Positions 24,770 to 32,136 of a stretch of DNA of 47,456 bases are shown here, one piece after another; position 1 is the first letter of the stretch, and each line of letters opens with the position of its first letter. The stretch is from CAYRMV01 sp964425255 (GTDB taxonomy: Bacteria; Bacteroidota; Bacteroidia; Flavobacteriales_D; Crocinitomicaceae), in the NCBI GenBank assembly GCA_964425255.1, contig CAYRMV010000009.1:1-47456 (forward strand). The letters are read 5' to 3'. The notes below the pieces were generated by a model. It did no database searches, had not been told where the DNA came from, and was given only the letters and a program-made list of their open reading frames with translations. The position numbers and the translations under genes were made by a program.

Positions 24770-25463
24770 AGTTATCCTTTTTGCTTTTTGTGGAATTGCT
24801 TTCAATTGGTCTTTTTCACAGCATTTGGGTTTTTCTACCTCGTATGCTGGAAATTGGCGAGCAATCAATCACCAAATTGAACAATACAATCGGGCTCGCC
24901 CTTGGTTAGACAAAGAAATGAAACCTTTCAACACCTTATTGGGGTTTGATATTGGTTTTGGTGTTCACGAATGGGAAGATCAATTTGGACTTGACTTTGC
25001 TCGTTGGAAGTGGTCAAGAGCAACTACAACAGCCACATTCGGAGACGAATCAAGAGATCTTCGAATCAAACTAGGTACTTTTTCATTTAGCGGTTTTGCC
25101 TATTATCCCATTCGGAAAAATAATTTTAGAATCGGAATTGGTACATATCCTGTTGAAATATCTCGAAGCAAAATCACTTCTCGGATTAATGGTGAAAAAT
25201 GGGAAGAATTATACAAAGCTCCTACTTTTTTTGGTTTTCCAACGGATGCTTCTTCCACATTTTACCTCACTTTGCAATTGCGAACAAGTGAAAAACTAGC
25301 TCTTCAGGCGCGCTTGTTTTATGAATTTCATTGGTTTGATGGTGAAGAAATTATCCCGGTTGCTTCAAAAATCAATCCTGAAACATTTACAATCAACCAC
25401 CAAACACAAACCTTGGTTTATAATCACGTTGGTTTGCAATTGTTGTTGGGTATCACTCGTTAA
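24693..25463 (+). CDS. Predicted outer-membrane beta-barrel protein, paralogue A
   Basis: Protein of 256 residues if the ATG at 24693 is used; ATG 24702 is also possible. Both overlap the TonB gene end (24769). The hydrophobic signal segment VILFAFCGIAFNWSFSQ lies at about residues 27-43, so the N-region is long and the true start is uncertain. The mature part is rich in alternating aromatic and polar residues, as in 8-12-stranded barrels. It shares a pattern with the next protein: Y-N-(R/K), F-x-PF-x2-L, then a GFG turn (INHQIEQYNRARPWLDKEMK, MKPFNTLLGFDIGFG). I recognise no named family. Overlap with the receptor gene suggests joint expression. Confidence 0.72.
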   Translation: MQNMLPALETFKHHVALWFNFKRSSKVILFAFCGIAFNWSFSQHLGFSTSYAGNWRAINHQIEQYNRARPWLDKEMKPFNTLLGFDIGFGVHEWEDQFGLDFARWKWSRATTTATFGDESRDLRIKLGTFSFSGFAYYPIRKNNFRIGIGTYPVEISRSKITSRINGEKWEELYKAPTFFGFPTDASSTFYLTLQLRTSEKLALQARLFYEFHWFDGEEIIPVASKINPETFTINHQTQTLVYNHVGLQLLLGITR

Positions 25464-25474
25464 TTTTCCTGTCT

Positions 25475-26290
25475 ATGAAAAAAGTTATTCTTTTCCTTAT
25501 CTTCATTCTAACGGTTACAATTTCTCGTTCACAAATTTCAATTACAGGTTCCTTGGGTTATGGTTTGACTCAATTCAAGCCTGGTTTATTGAACGACTTT
25601 GTTTCATCTTATAACAAGTATTATTCTGAAACAATCGAACAAGAATTCAGTCCTTTTCAATCACTCATGCACAGTTATTCGTATGGCTTTGGTTTGCAAG
25701 CGAAACTCGAAAAATCATGGATGAATTTCGAATACACGAAAGTAGCTTACAGTCAAAGTATTGAGTCTTTTTTAAAAAGTCGATTTGGTCGAACTATAGA
25801 ACTTCGCTTTGCGGATTGGAATTTTCTGTTTGATAATACTTTTGGTTCCGAACGTTTTCGATTTGGTCCCGTTTATGGTGTTTCGATGCGTTCAGGTGTG
25901 ATCTACAGTGCGTCAAATTGGTATGGTTCCGAAAATCAATCTTTTGGTCATGAGTTCGCACTCAACGGTATTTTTAGAGGAATTGTACAAACAAACTTGT
26001 TGGCAGGACTTGTTGCTCGGGTTCAAATTATCAATCCTCTTTTCATCCAATTCCGAGCATTTTACACATTTCCTTTTATGGGAAACAAGGAAAATCATCT
26101 CGGTGCCTTTTCTGATTCTTCGCCCGGTAAAAATCCAAGTTTAGAATATTTTCCTCGCGATGTTTATCAATTTTTCGCCAATGCTAGTTTAGGAGGGTAT
26201 GATTATGAAAACAATGTTATTCCGATGTCTTTCCGTGGATTGAATGCGTCTGCTTCATTGGTTTTTCAACTTAATTTCAAAGAAAAATGA
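25475..26290 (+). CDS. Predicted outer-membrane beta-barrel protein, paralogue B
   Basis: Protein of 271 residues with signal peptide 1-19 (MKKVILFLIFILTVTISRS). The mature protein is rich in aromatic and alternating residues and ends in SASLVFQLNFKEK, like a barrel closing strand. It resembles paralogue A in motif order: LNDFVSSYNKYYSETIEQEF, then SPFQSLMHSYSYGFG, then a region with R-x-x-E-L-R. The two proteins probably arose by duplication; pairwise identity would need computing. The gene follows paralogue A by 11 bases and its stop overlaps the lipoprotein start (ATGA). Function unknown; receptor-associated accessory role is inferred from context. Confidence 0.75.
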   Translation: MKKVILFLIFILTVTISRSQISITGSLGYGLTQFKPGLLNDFVSSYNKYYSETIEQEFSPFQSLMHSYSYGFGLQAKLEKSWMNFEYTKVAYSQSIESFLKSRFGRTIELRFADWNFLFDNTFGSERFRFGPVYGVSMRSGVIYSASNWYGSENQSFGHEFALNGIFRGIVQTNLLAGLVARVQIINPLFIQFRAFYTFPFMGNKENHLGAFSDSSPGKNPSLEYFPRDVYQFFANASLGGYDYENNVIPMSFRGLNASASLVFQLNFKEK

Positions 26291-26799
26291 AAAATTGGTT
26301 TTATTTCGTTGCTTTTCTAATGCTGATTTGTGCATGTGGAAAAGAAGATTTTGTGAATCCTGAAGACACTGGTTTTGGTCGACTTTCAAAAGGTAATGGC
26401 GTGTGGAAAGTAGCTTCATTTGAATATATTTCCTTTGACAATAATGGAAATGCAACGGTAGATTCTGTCATCACGAATCAATCTCAGTTTGTCTTTTTTC
26501 GGAAATCGGAAATCATTGGTGGGGCGGTTGTTTCATACAATGCTGTAGCTATTGAAGTGTTCAATCAAGGTTCTGTTGGCTATGAAGTGTGGTCGGAAGA
26601 CAAACGCGTCATTTTTCATACACCGGGTTCAAGTTTTGATGAAGCTTATGTCTACACAATCAAAGAAAATAAAGCCAAAAAGCAAGTTTGGGAAATTATC
26701 AACAACGATGGATCTGGAAAGCGTGTGTTAACTCTAGATTATTGTTCTTCTTGTGAACCGCTCTATCCGGGTGTCATTTTTTCTGAAACTGGACTTTGA
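26287..26799 (+). CDS. Small lipoprotein of unknown function
   Basis: Protein of 170 residues. The N-terminal segment MKNWFYFVAFLMLICACGKED has a lipobox-like I-C-A-C (Cys at 17, or Cys15), so it is probably lipid-anchored. The mature part is beta-rich (WKVASFEYISFDN, GVWKVAS start, VWEIINNDGSGKRVLTLDY) and reminiscent of the lipocalin-like lipoproteins common in Bacteroidota. A C-terminal YCSSC could form a disulfide. ATGA overlap with the barrel paralogue B places it in the TonB receptor operon. No specific ligand can be assigned. Confidence 0.7.
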   Translation: MKNWFYFVAFLMLICACGKEDFVNPEDTGFGRLSKGNGVWKVASFEYISFDNNGNATVDSVITNQSQFVFFRKSEIIGGAVVSYNAVAIEVFNQGSVGYEVWSEDKRVIFHTPGSSFDEAYVYTIKENKAKKQVWEIINNDGSGKRVLTLDYCSSCEPLYPGVIFSETGL

Positions 26800-26803
26800 T
26801 TTG

Positions 26804-26811
26804 TACCTTTG
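26804..26811 (+). promoter_or_regulatory. -7 promoter box of kdsB (TACCTTTG)
   Basis: Exact TAnnTTTG, 14 bases before ATG 26826, so kdsB has its own promoter directly behind the lipoprotein stop. Confidence 0.55.
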
Positions 26812-26825
26812 TAGAAAAAACAAGG

Positions 26826-27563
26826 ATGAAAGTTTTGGGTGTAATTCCTGCGCGCTACGGTTCTTCTCGGTTTCCTGGAAAACCACTAATCGATTTGGCC
26901 GGAAAATCAATGATTCAACGTGTGTATGAAGGCGCACTAAAATCAAAGCGTTTTACGGAAGTAATTATTGCGACAGATGATCAACGAATTGTGGACGAAG
27001 TACATCGTTTTAATGGAAAGGTCATTTTAACTTCTAGCAATCATCCAAGTGGAACAGATCGCTGTGGTGAGGTTTTAAACTATTTTCCTGAAATGGATGT
27101 GGTTATCAACATTCAAGGAGACGAACCATTGGTTGATGCACGACAACTCGATTTGCTTATCGAAGCGTTTGATTTGCCACACGTTCAAATTGCAACTCTC
27201 GGTAAACACCAAGTTTCTGAAGAAGATCTGATAAATCCCAATCGAATTAAAATTGTTACCAACCACTTAAATCAAGCACTTTATTTTTCTCGAAGCCCAA
27301 TTCCAAATTCATTCCATGCTGCAGAGGAAGTAAAACAACAGTTTCCTTTTCTGCGACACATCGGTTTGTATGGATACCGAGCAAAAATTTTGGCTGAACT
27401 CATTCGATTGACTCCAACAGATTTGGAAAAAATAGAATCACTCGAACAACTTCGTTGGTTGTATTACGGATATTCGATACAAGTGGTTCATACCGATATC
27501 GAAACGCCCAACATCGATGTGCCCGAAGATGTGGAAAAAGTAATTCAAGCTCTTTTATCCTAG
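26826..27563 (+). CDS. kdsB: 3-deoxy-manno-octulosonate cytidylyltransferase
   Basis: Activates Kdo as CMP-Kdo for lipid A-core assembly; cytosolic. Protein of 245 residues from ATG 26826, the usual length. Signature PARYGSSRFPGKPL at about residues 8-21, NIQGDEPLVDARQ (Mg-binding Asp), and HIGLYGYRAKIL. An upstream ATG frame (26796) lies before the promoter and is rejected. Confirms that the host makes Kdo-containing LPS; the GT9 gene at 19412 fits the same surface pathway. Confidence 0.96.
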   Translation: MKVLGVIPARYGSSRFPGKPLIDLAGKSMIQRVYEGALKSKRFTEVIIATDDQRIVDEVHRFNGKVILTSSNHPSGTDRCGEVLNYFPEMDVVINIQGDEPLVDARQLDLLIEAFDLPHVQIATLGKHQVSEEDLINPNRIKIVTNHLNQALYFSRSPIPNSFHAAEEVKQQFPFLRHIGLYGYRAKILAELIRLTPTDLEKIESLEQLRWLYYGYSIQVVHTDIETPNIDVPEDVEKVIQALLS

Positions 27564-27641
27564 TTTTTTAAACAAATTGGTCGCGTTTTACTGGTTTTTT
27601 GAAACCTCTGAAATAATTTTGCGTAAACAAGCTAGTTCTTG

Positions 27642-27649
27642 TAACTTTG
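27642..27649 (+). promoter_or_regulatory. -7 promoter box of the HU/SPOR gene (TAACTTTG), four bases from ATG
   Basis: Exact TAnnTTTG followed by TGGT and ATG 27654. TTTTG at 27617-27621, 20 bases upstream, makes a good -33 element. Predicts leaderless mRNA. Confidence 0.65.
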
Positions 27650-27653
27650 TGGT

Positions 27654-28775
27654 ATGAATATCATCTCAGATTTAATAGGCGAATTATTAATTCAGCACAA
27701 TTGTGTGGTTGTACCTTCGTTTGGTGGCTTTGTAGCAAAACAAACTTCGGCTTCCATTGATTATCAAGCTGGAACAATGATTCCTCCCCGAAAATCTTTG
27801 CTATTCAACCGTCAATTAATCAACAATGATGGTTTACTAATTAGCGCTTTGGCTCACCGCAATCAAATGGCCTACGAAAAAGCACAAGAAGAAGTAAACG
27901 AAACCGTTAAAACTTGGCAACGACAACTCCACGCCGGTGAACGTGTTGTGCTGGATCAAGTGGGATATTTGTTTCTCGATGCGGAAAAAAACATTGGTTT
28001 TGAACAAGATCGACATGTGAATTTATTGTTAGAAGCTTTTGGATTAGGTAAAGTTCACTTCATTGCGGAAGAAGATTTATCCCTTTTACCAATTCAACCC
28101 AAAGAAACACCCGTTATTCAGCTAAATACTGCATTGCCAATTGAAAGTGAGCTAGTTACAGAAGGAGCTCCAATTGTTGAACATCCTGCTGTTGCTCGAT
28201 CAAGAGCATGGCGATATATGGCTGCTGTTGCTTTGGTACCAGTTGCTTTTTATTCCTATTGGATTCCGATGAAAACAAGGGTTCTCGAATCGGGTGTTTT
28301 TGCTATTCAAGATTTTAATCCGTTTCAAACAAGTGCAGATGGCAATTATCACTCAAACACTTGGTCGTTTGATTGGCAAACAATACCAAATGTAGAAACT
28401 TTAGATGATATGCTCAAACAAGTGGAATCTGATGCAACCACTTTTTCCTATCCTTTTGACGAGGATTTGTATATTCCAATTCGACTTCAAGAAACGACCA
28501 CAGAAATTCAATCAACACAAGAATCATCAAAAATCGAAGCCGTAGAAACCACTTTGCAAAGCGGCAACTTTTTTCTGATTGTTGGTTGGTTTTCAACGCA
28601 ATCAAATGCGGATGAGTTAGTACAAAATTTAAAGAAAAACGGTTTACAGGCTGAAGTTTTCCCTCATGCAAATGGATTCCGTGTAAGTGCCGCAAGAAAT
28701 TCGAGTGCCGATTTTTCGTCGATTCAATCTAAGTTAACAGAATTAAAGTTGACGGGTTGGGTATTGAAAAAATAA
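27654..28775 (+). CDS. HU-CCDC81-like and SPOR domain transmembrane protein
   Basis: Protein of 373 residues. Residues 1-130 match the HU-CCDC81 bacterial family (MNIISDLIGELLIQHNCVVV, PSFGGFVAKQTSA, PPRKSLLFNRQLINNDGLL, LDQVGYLFLDAEKNIGFEQD), two histone-HU-like modules. A single hydrophobic segment is at about residues 183-204 (AWRYMAAVALVPVAFYSYWI) and a periplasmic linker follows. The last ~75 residues (NFFLIVGWFSTQSNADELVQNLKKNGL...) form a SPOR domain, which binds denuded septal peptidoglycan. Topology is N-in/C-out, so the protein could link a cytosolic HU-like domain to the division site. Own promoter; predicted leaderless. Confidence 0.87.
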   Translation: MNIISDLIGELLIQHNCVVVPSFGGFVAKQTSASIDYQAGTMIPPRKSLLFNRQLINNDGLLISALAHRNQMAYEKAQEEVNETVKTWQRQLHAGERVVLDQVGYLFLDAEKNIGFEQDRHVNLLLEAFGLGKVHFIAEEDLSLLPIQPKETPVIQLNTALPIESELVTEGAPIVEHPAVARSRAWRYMAAVALVPVAFYSYWIPMKTRVLESGVFAIQDFNPFQTSADGNYHSNTWSFDWQTIPNVETLDDMLKQVESDATTFSYPFDEDLYIPIRLQETTTEIQSTQESSKIEAVETTLQSGNFFLIVGWFSTQSNADELVQNLKKNGLQAEVFPHANGFRVSAARNSSADFSSIQSKLTELKLTGWVLKK

Positions 28776-28784
28776 TTTTCTTAA

Positions 28785-28818
28785 AACAAAAAAAAAGCCA
28801 CAGCAATCCCGTGGCTTT
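28785..28818 (-). terminator. Terminator between the HU/SPOR gene and yceI (bidirectional)
   Basis: Stem AAAGCCAC / GTGGCTTT at 28794-28801 and 28811-28818. The minus-strand T tract (28788-28793) serves yceI; the plus strand tract is weaker (TTTAATT). It separates the convergent genes. Confidence 0.7.
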
Positions 28819-28844
28819 AATTGTTCGTATCGAGTTATTTATCT

Positions 28845-29372
28845 TTATACTGGACGAGCAAATTGAACGTTTAAGTTTAATTTTACCTCATCGCTTACAA
28901 CAATTCCTCCTGCTTCTGTCACTGCCGACCAATTTAATCCGAAATCTTTGCGATTGATTTTTCCTGTAATTTCAAAACCTGCTTTTTCATTTCCGTAAAA
29001 ATCAACCATGGATCCTCCGTATTCTGCATCCAATGTTACTTCTTTGGTTACGTCTTTGATGGTGAAATTTCCTGTAATGGCATATTTATCACCTCCTTTG
29101 TTTTCAAATTTTGTTGATTCAAATTTCAAAACAGGAAAACTTGCAGCATCAAAGAAATCTGGTGATTTCAAATGACCATCACGGTCAGCATTGTTGGTTG
29201 AAATACTGTCAATTTTAGCTTCAAAGCTTGCTTTTGCTCCTTCAAATCCTTCACCAGCCTGTTCCAATGTTCCAGTAAACTCATTAAATTGTCCAGTTAC
29301 TGTTGAAATTACTAAGTGTTTGATCTTAAACTGAACCTCTGAGTGAGAAGGATCGATTGTCCATGTTGCCAT
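28845..29372 (-). CDS. YceI-family lipid-binding protein, no signal peptide
   Basis: Protein of 175 residues with the YceI beta-barrel pattern: TWTIDPSHSEVQFKIKHLVIS, ISTNNADRDGHLKSPDFFDA, FPVLKFESTKF, ITGNFTIKDVTKEVTLDAEY, and C-terminal VSDEVKLNLNVQFARP. YceI proteins bind isoprenoid chains or other hydrophobic ligands. There is no signal sequence (it starts MATWTIDPSHS), so this form is probably cytosolic, as are other Bacteroidota copies. A -7 box and, overlapping its -33 region, two palindromes precede it (29433-29452), so it is likely regulated by a repressor. Confidence 0.92.
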   Translation of the reverse strand: MATWTIDPSHSEVQFKIKHLVISTVTGQFNEFTGTLEQAGEGFEGAKASFEAKIDSISTNNADRDGHLKSPDFFDAASFPVLKFESTKFENKGGDKYAITGNFTIKDVTKEVTLDAEYGGSMVDFYGNEKAGFEITGKINRKDFGLNWSAVTEAGGIVVSDEVKLNLNVQFARPV

Positions 29373-29412
29373 AATTCTATTTTTTAATGGTTATTATTTC
29401 ATTTTGTTGGGA

Positions 29413-29420
29413 CAAAGCTA
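29413..29420 (-). promoter_or_regulatory. -7 promoter box of yceI (TAGCTTTG)
   Basis: Exact TAnnTTTG on the minus strand, 40 bases before ATG 29372. Confidence 0.55.
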
Positions 29421-29432
29421 CGATAATTTTAT

Positions 29433-29452
29433 TTACCATGGTAATAATTACC
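29433..29452 (-). promoter_or_regulatory. Candidate operator upstream of yceI: two overlapping palindromes
   Basis: TTACCATGGTAA at 29433-29444 is a perfect 12-base palindrome. GGTAATAATTACC at 29440-29452 is a perfect palindrome about a central base. The half-sites TTACC-GGTAA-TTACC therefore occur three times in alternating orientation. The block spans the region about 13-32 bases upstream of the -7 box, where the -33 contact is expected, so a bound dimer would block RNA polymerase. The regulator is unknown. Confidence 0.55.
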
Positions 29453-29516
29453 TAGAAAATTTACACTTTTTTAATTTAACACACCTAAAACACTTGTTTT
29501 AAGCTGTTTAATTTTT

Positions 29517-31043
29517 TTAGAAATTAGAAGAATCTTTCAGAAAACGTTTCCATTCAGATGCTTGATGTTGATTCATCACTCGAGGAAACTTATTTTGAGA
29601 ACCTAGTTTGCCCATTGCTTCCATGAATTTATAAAACTGATGCGTCGGAATTCGTTTCAATTGCGGTTGATGTAAACTGTATTTTCTCACCGAGCGGTAA
29701 TCATCATTCAAATCCGCCAAAGCTTGATCCAATTCACGTATAAATTCATCTGTATCGACATCCGACTCTGTTCCAATTGTCCAGCAATGTCTGGCGTTTT
29801 GAGTATCGCAATAAACACCGTATTCTTGAACATCAACGTTCATTTTTTGACAAACACGAGCAAAAGCATCATTGATATTGTCTAATGAAATGTGTTCACC
29901 TACTAAACTTAAATACTGTTTAATTCTTCCAGAAATTTTTATTTCACGCAATTCAACATCTGTAAACTGAACCAAATCGCCAATGATGTAACGCCATAAT
30001 CCTGCGTTGGTAGAAATAATCAATGCGTAATCAACACCCGCTTCCACTTGACCCATGTGCAAAGCTTTGTGTCGATTCAACAACTTTCCATCAGGTGAAA
30101 AATAATCGCTATTAAAAGGTATAAATTCGAAAAAGATATCGTTGTTTAGCAACAAACGCATACCTGTTTTTTCAACATTTCGTTGGTAAGCAAAGTATCC
30201 TTCACTTGCTAAATAAGTGTCTAAAAGATGCACATTTTTCCCACAAACTTTCTCCAAACGTTGAAGGTAAGGTTGTATAAAAACACCTCCATGAACGTAC
30301 ACTTGAAAATTGGGCCAAATTGCATGGATGGAATCAACTTGGTAATGATCAACAATGCGCTCCATGAGCATAATGCACCAACTAGGTACTCCCGCCACAA
30401 TTCCAATATCCCAAGAAGGTGCTTTTTCCACCATCAAATCCAGTTTTTTGTTCCAGTCTTTGATTTCAGCAATTTTATTTCCTGGTTTTGCAAAAGGAGA
30501 TGCAATCCACGAAGTATGTTTTTTCAAAATTCCACTTAAATCGCCTTCGATGTGATTTTGAACTTGTTCTAATTTCGTTGATCCGCCAACCGCTAAAATT
30601 TGTTTTTGATAAAACTCAGCTGGAAGATTCAAATCATGTAAAGTCGTCACTTGACTCATACTGGTTTTTTGAAACGATTTAATCACTTCTTTCGTAACCG
30701 GAATTCGTTTGCTTGGTGAACCTGTTGTCCCTGAAGAAAGGGCAAAATACTTGATTTGTCCAGGCCAAGTATGGTCTTTCAATCCATCAATCGTGCGATG
30801 TAACCAAGTTTGATAAAACTCTTCGTATTCAACAATGGGAACTTCGGCTTGATATGCAGAGATAAAATCATCTTGTAACAACAATTCGGAAAAACGGTGG
30901 TTTTTCCCAAAATTGGTTTTTTTAGCCCGGTCTAATAAATTGCGTAAAGATATTTCTTGATATTCAAAATCAAGCCCTTTATTAACTGAACGTTTATAGC
31001 CAATTTCAGCTGTTTTTTTTAAAAGTCTTCCAATAATTTTCAT
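29517..31043 (-). CDS. GH3-family protein (acyl-adenylating, auxin-responsive-promoter-like)
   Basis: Cytosolic protein of 508 residues of the GH3 superfamily, known in plants as acyl-acid-amido synthetases; bacterial functions are mostly unknown. ATP-binding loop ALSSGTTGSPSKRIPVTKE at about residues 103-121; middle motif LDTYLASEGYFAYQ (family Y-x-x-S-E); and LWRYIIGDLVQFTD, where the Asp and the R/K-containing loop (KISGRIKQYLSLVGE) match adenylating enzymes. GH3 genes are frequent in Bacteroidota. Substrate not predictable. Own promoter at 31109-31116, leader about 65 bases. Confidence 0.87.
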   Translation of the reverse strand: MKIIGRLLKKTAEIGYKRSVNKGLDFEYQEISLRNLLDRAKKTNFGKNHRFSELLLQDDFISAYQAEVPIVEYEEFYQTWLHRTIDGLKDHTWPGQIKYFALSSGTTGSPSKRIPVTKEVIKSFQKTSMSQVTTLHDLNLPAEFYQKQILAVGGSTKLEQVQNHIEGDLSGILKKHTSWIASPFAKPGNKIAEIKDWNKKLDLMVEKAPSWDIGIVAGVPSWCIMLMERIVDHYQVDSIHAIWPNFQVYVHGGVFIQPYLQRLEKVCGKNVHLLDTYLASEGYFAYQRNVEKTGMRLLLNNDIFFEFIPFNSDYFSPDGKLLNRHKALHMGQVEAGVDYALIISTNAGLWRYIIGDLVQFTDVELREIKISGRIKQYLSLVGEHISLDNINDAFARVCQKMNVDVQEYGVYCDTQNARHCWTIGTESDVDTDEFIRELDQALADLNDDYRSVRKYSLHQPQLKRIPTHQFYKFMEAMGKLGSQNKFPRVMNQHQASEWKRFLKDSSNF

Positions 31044-31108
31044 ACGCTTCTGTTTTTAAAACATCAAAAAATGAACTTCATTTATTCAATTCTCTTGCAT
31101 CCTTACAG

Positions 31109-31116
31109 CAAATATA
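31109..31116 (-). promoter_or_regulatory. -7 promoter box of the GH3 gene (TATATTTG)
   Basis: Exact TAnnTTTG on the minus strand, 65 bases before ATG 31043, with CAA (TTG on the minus strand) 18 bases upstream at 31135-31137. Confidence 0.55.
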
Positions 31117-31211
31117 CTTGTTCCTCCCATCAAACAAGGAAAGTTTGCCATGAAAATCCAAGCATAGCCGAATTAATCGGGTAAATAATTCGTTTTGATA
31201 GCTGTATTGAT

Positions 31212-31219
31212 TACATTTG
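31212..31219 (+). promoter_or_regulatory. -7 promoter box of the second usp (TACATTTG)
   Basis: Exact TAnnTTTG, 32 bases before ATG 31252. It excludes the longer frame that begins at 31195. Confidence 0.5.
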
Positions 31220-31251
31220 TGTTGGATTTTAAAACCAGAAATTCCATTCCT

Positions 31252-32070
31252 ATGAAAAACAAAACATTTATTGTACCTCATGATTTCACGAGCGTAGCTG
31301 ATAATGCGTTAGATCATGCGCTTGCTACTGCTAAAATTGTGGATGCAAAAATTTATTTACTTCATGTTGTTTCGAAAGACAAAGCAATTCAAGAAGCTGA
31401 ACAACAATTGAAACAACTTATTGAAGAGAAAAAAGCCCCTGTTGAATTAATTCCTGTCGTTCGTGTAGGAAATATATTTGATGATATTGGTGATTTTGCT
31501 GCCGAACATCATGCTGATTTAATTTTCATGGGAACGCATGGACAACATGGATGGCAACACATCACAGGAAGTCATGCACTCAAAGTGATCACGCATTCTA
31601 CCGTTCCTTTTGTTGTTGTTCAAGAAAAAGGAATCAAAGAAACGGGTTATGACGACATTGTTGTTCCGCTCGATTTGAATAAAGAAACGAAACAAAAATT
31701 GGCTTATGTTGCCAACTTAGCGATGTATTTCAAATCACGTGTTCACTTAATCACTCCCGACGAAACAGATGAATTTTTACGCCATCAAGTGATGGTTAAC
31801 ATTCAGTTTTCACAACGCTTTTTTGAAGAAAGAAACATTGAAGTAACAACTACCTTGGCGCCTGTTAGTGGGTTTGATAAAGAAGTTGTTAAACATGCAA
31901 TTCAATTAGATGCCGATTTGATCGCTATTATGAACTTAAATCGCAATAATTTACTTGGTGTTATCACAGCTAATTACGAACAATACATACTTACGAATGA
32001 TGCTCAAATCCCTACTTTGATTGTCAACCCAATCGAAAGTAAATATGGATCAAGTGTTTTGTTTGGTTAG
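31252..32070 (+). CDS. Universal stress protein
   Basis: Cytosolic Usp of 272 residues from ATG 31252 (MKNKTFIVPHDFTSVADNAL). Nucleotide loop GTHGQHGWQHITGSHA fits G-x2-G-x9-G-S. A second, weaker Usp-like half begins near YDDIVVPLDLNKETKQKLA and lacks the loop. It differs from the copy at 2349 in sequence and promoter spacing, so it is a separate paralogue, not a recent duplicate. Ends at a strong bidirectional terminator. Confidence 0.9.
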   Translation: MKNKTFIVPHDFTSVADNALDHALATAKIVDAKIYLLHVVSKDKAIQEAEQQLKQLIEEKKAPVELIPVVRVGNIFDDIGDFAAEHHADLIFMGTHGQHGWQHITGSHALKVITHSTVPFVVVQEKGIKETGYDDIVVPLDLNKETKQKLAYVANLAMYFKSRVHLITPDETDEFLRHQVMVNIQFSQRFFEERNIEVTTTLAPVSGFDKEVVKHAIQLDADLIAIMNLNRNNLLGVITANYEQYILTNDAQIPTLIVNPIESKYGSSVLFG

Positions 32071-32098
32071 TTAATACTTTTTAAATCAATAAAATTAC

Positions 32099-32130
32099 AA
32101 AGGTGTCTTGATCTCTCAGACACCTTTTTT
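32099..32130 (+). terminator. Strong bidirectional terminator between usp and the cyclase gene
   Basis: Ten-pair stem AAAGGTGTCT / AGACACCTTT (32099-32108 and 32118-32127), nine-base loop, T run to 32130. It lies 29 bases after the usp stop and 7 bases after the cyclase stop in the opposite direction; the minus strand also has a T-rich side. Confidence 0.8.
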
Positions 32131-32136
32131 GGTTTC

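Noticed and set aside
27614..27621. Second TAnnTTTG-like box (TAATTTTG) ahead of the HU/SPOR gene
   Set aside because: It is 20 bases upstream of the box nearest the ATG and better read as the -33 TTTTG of that promoter.
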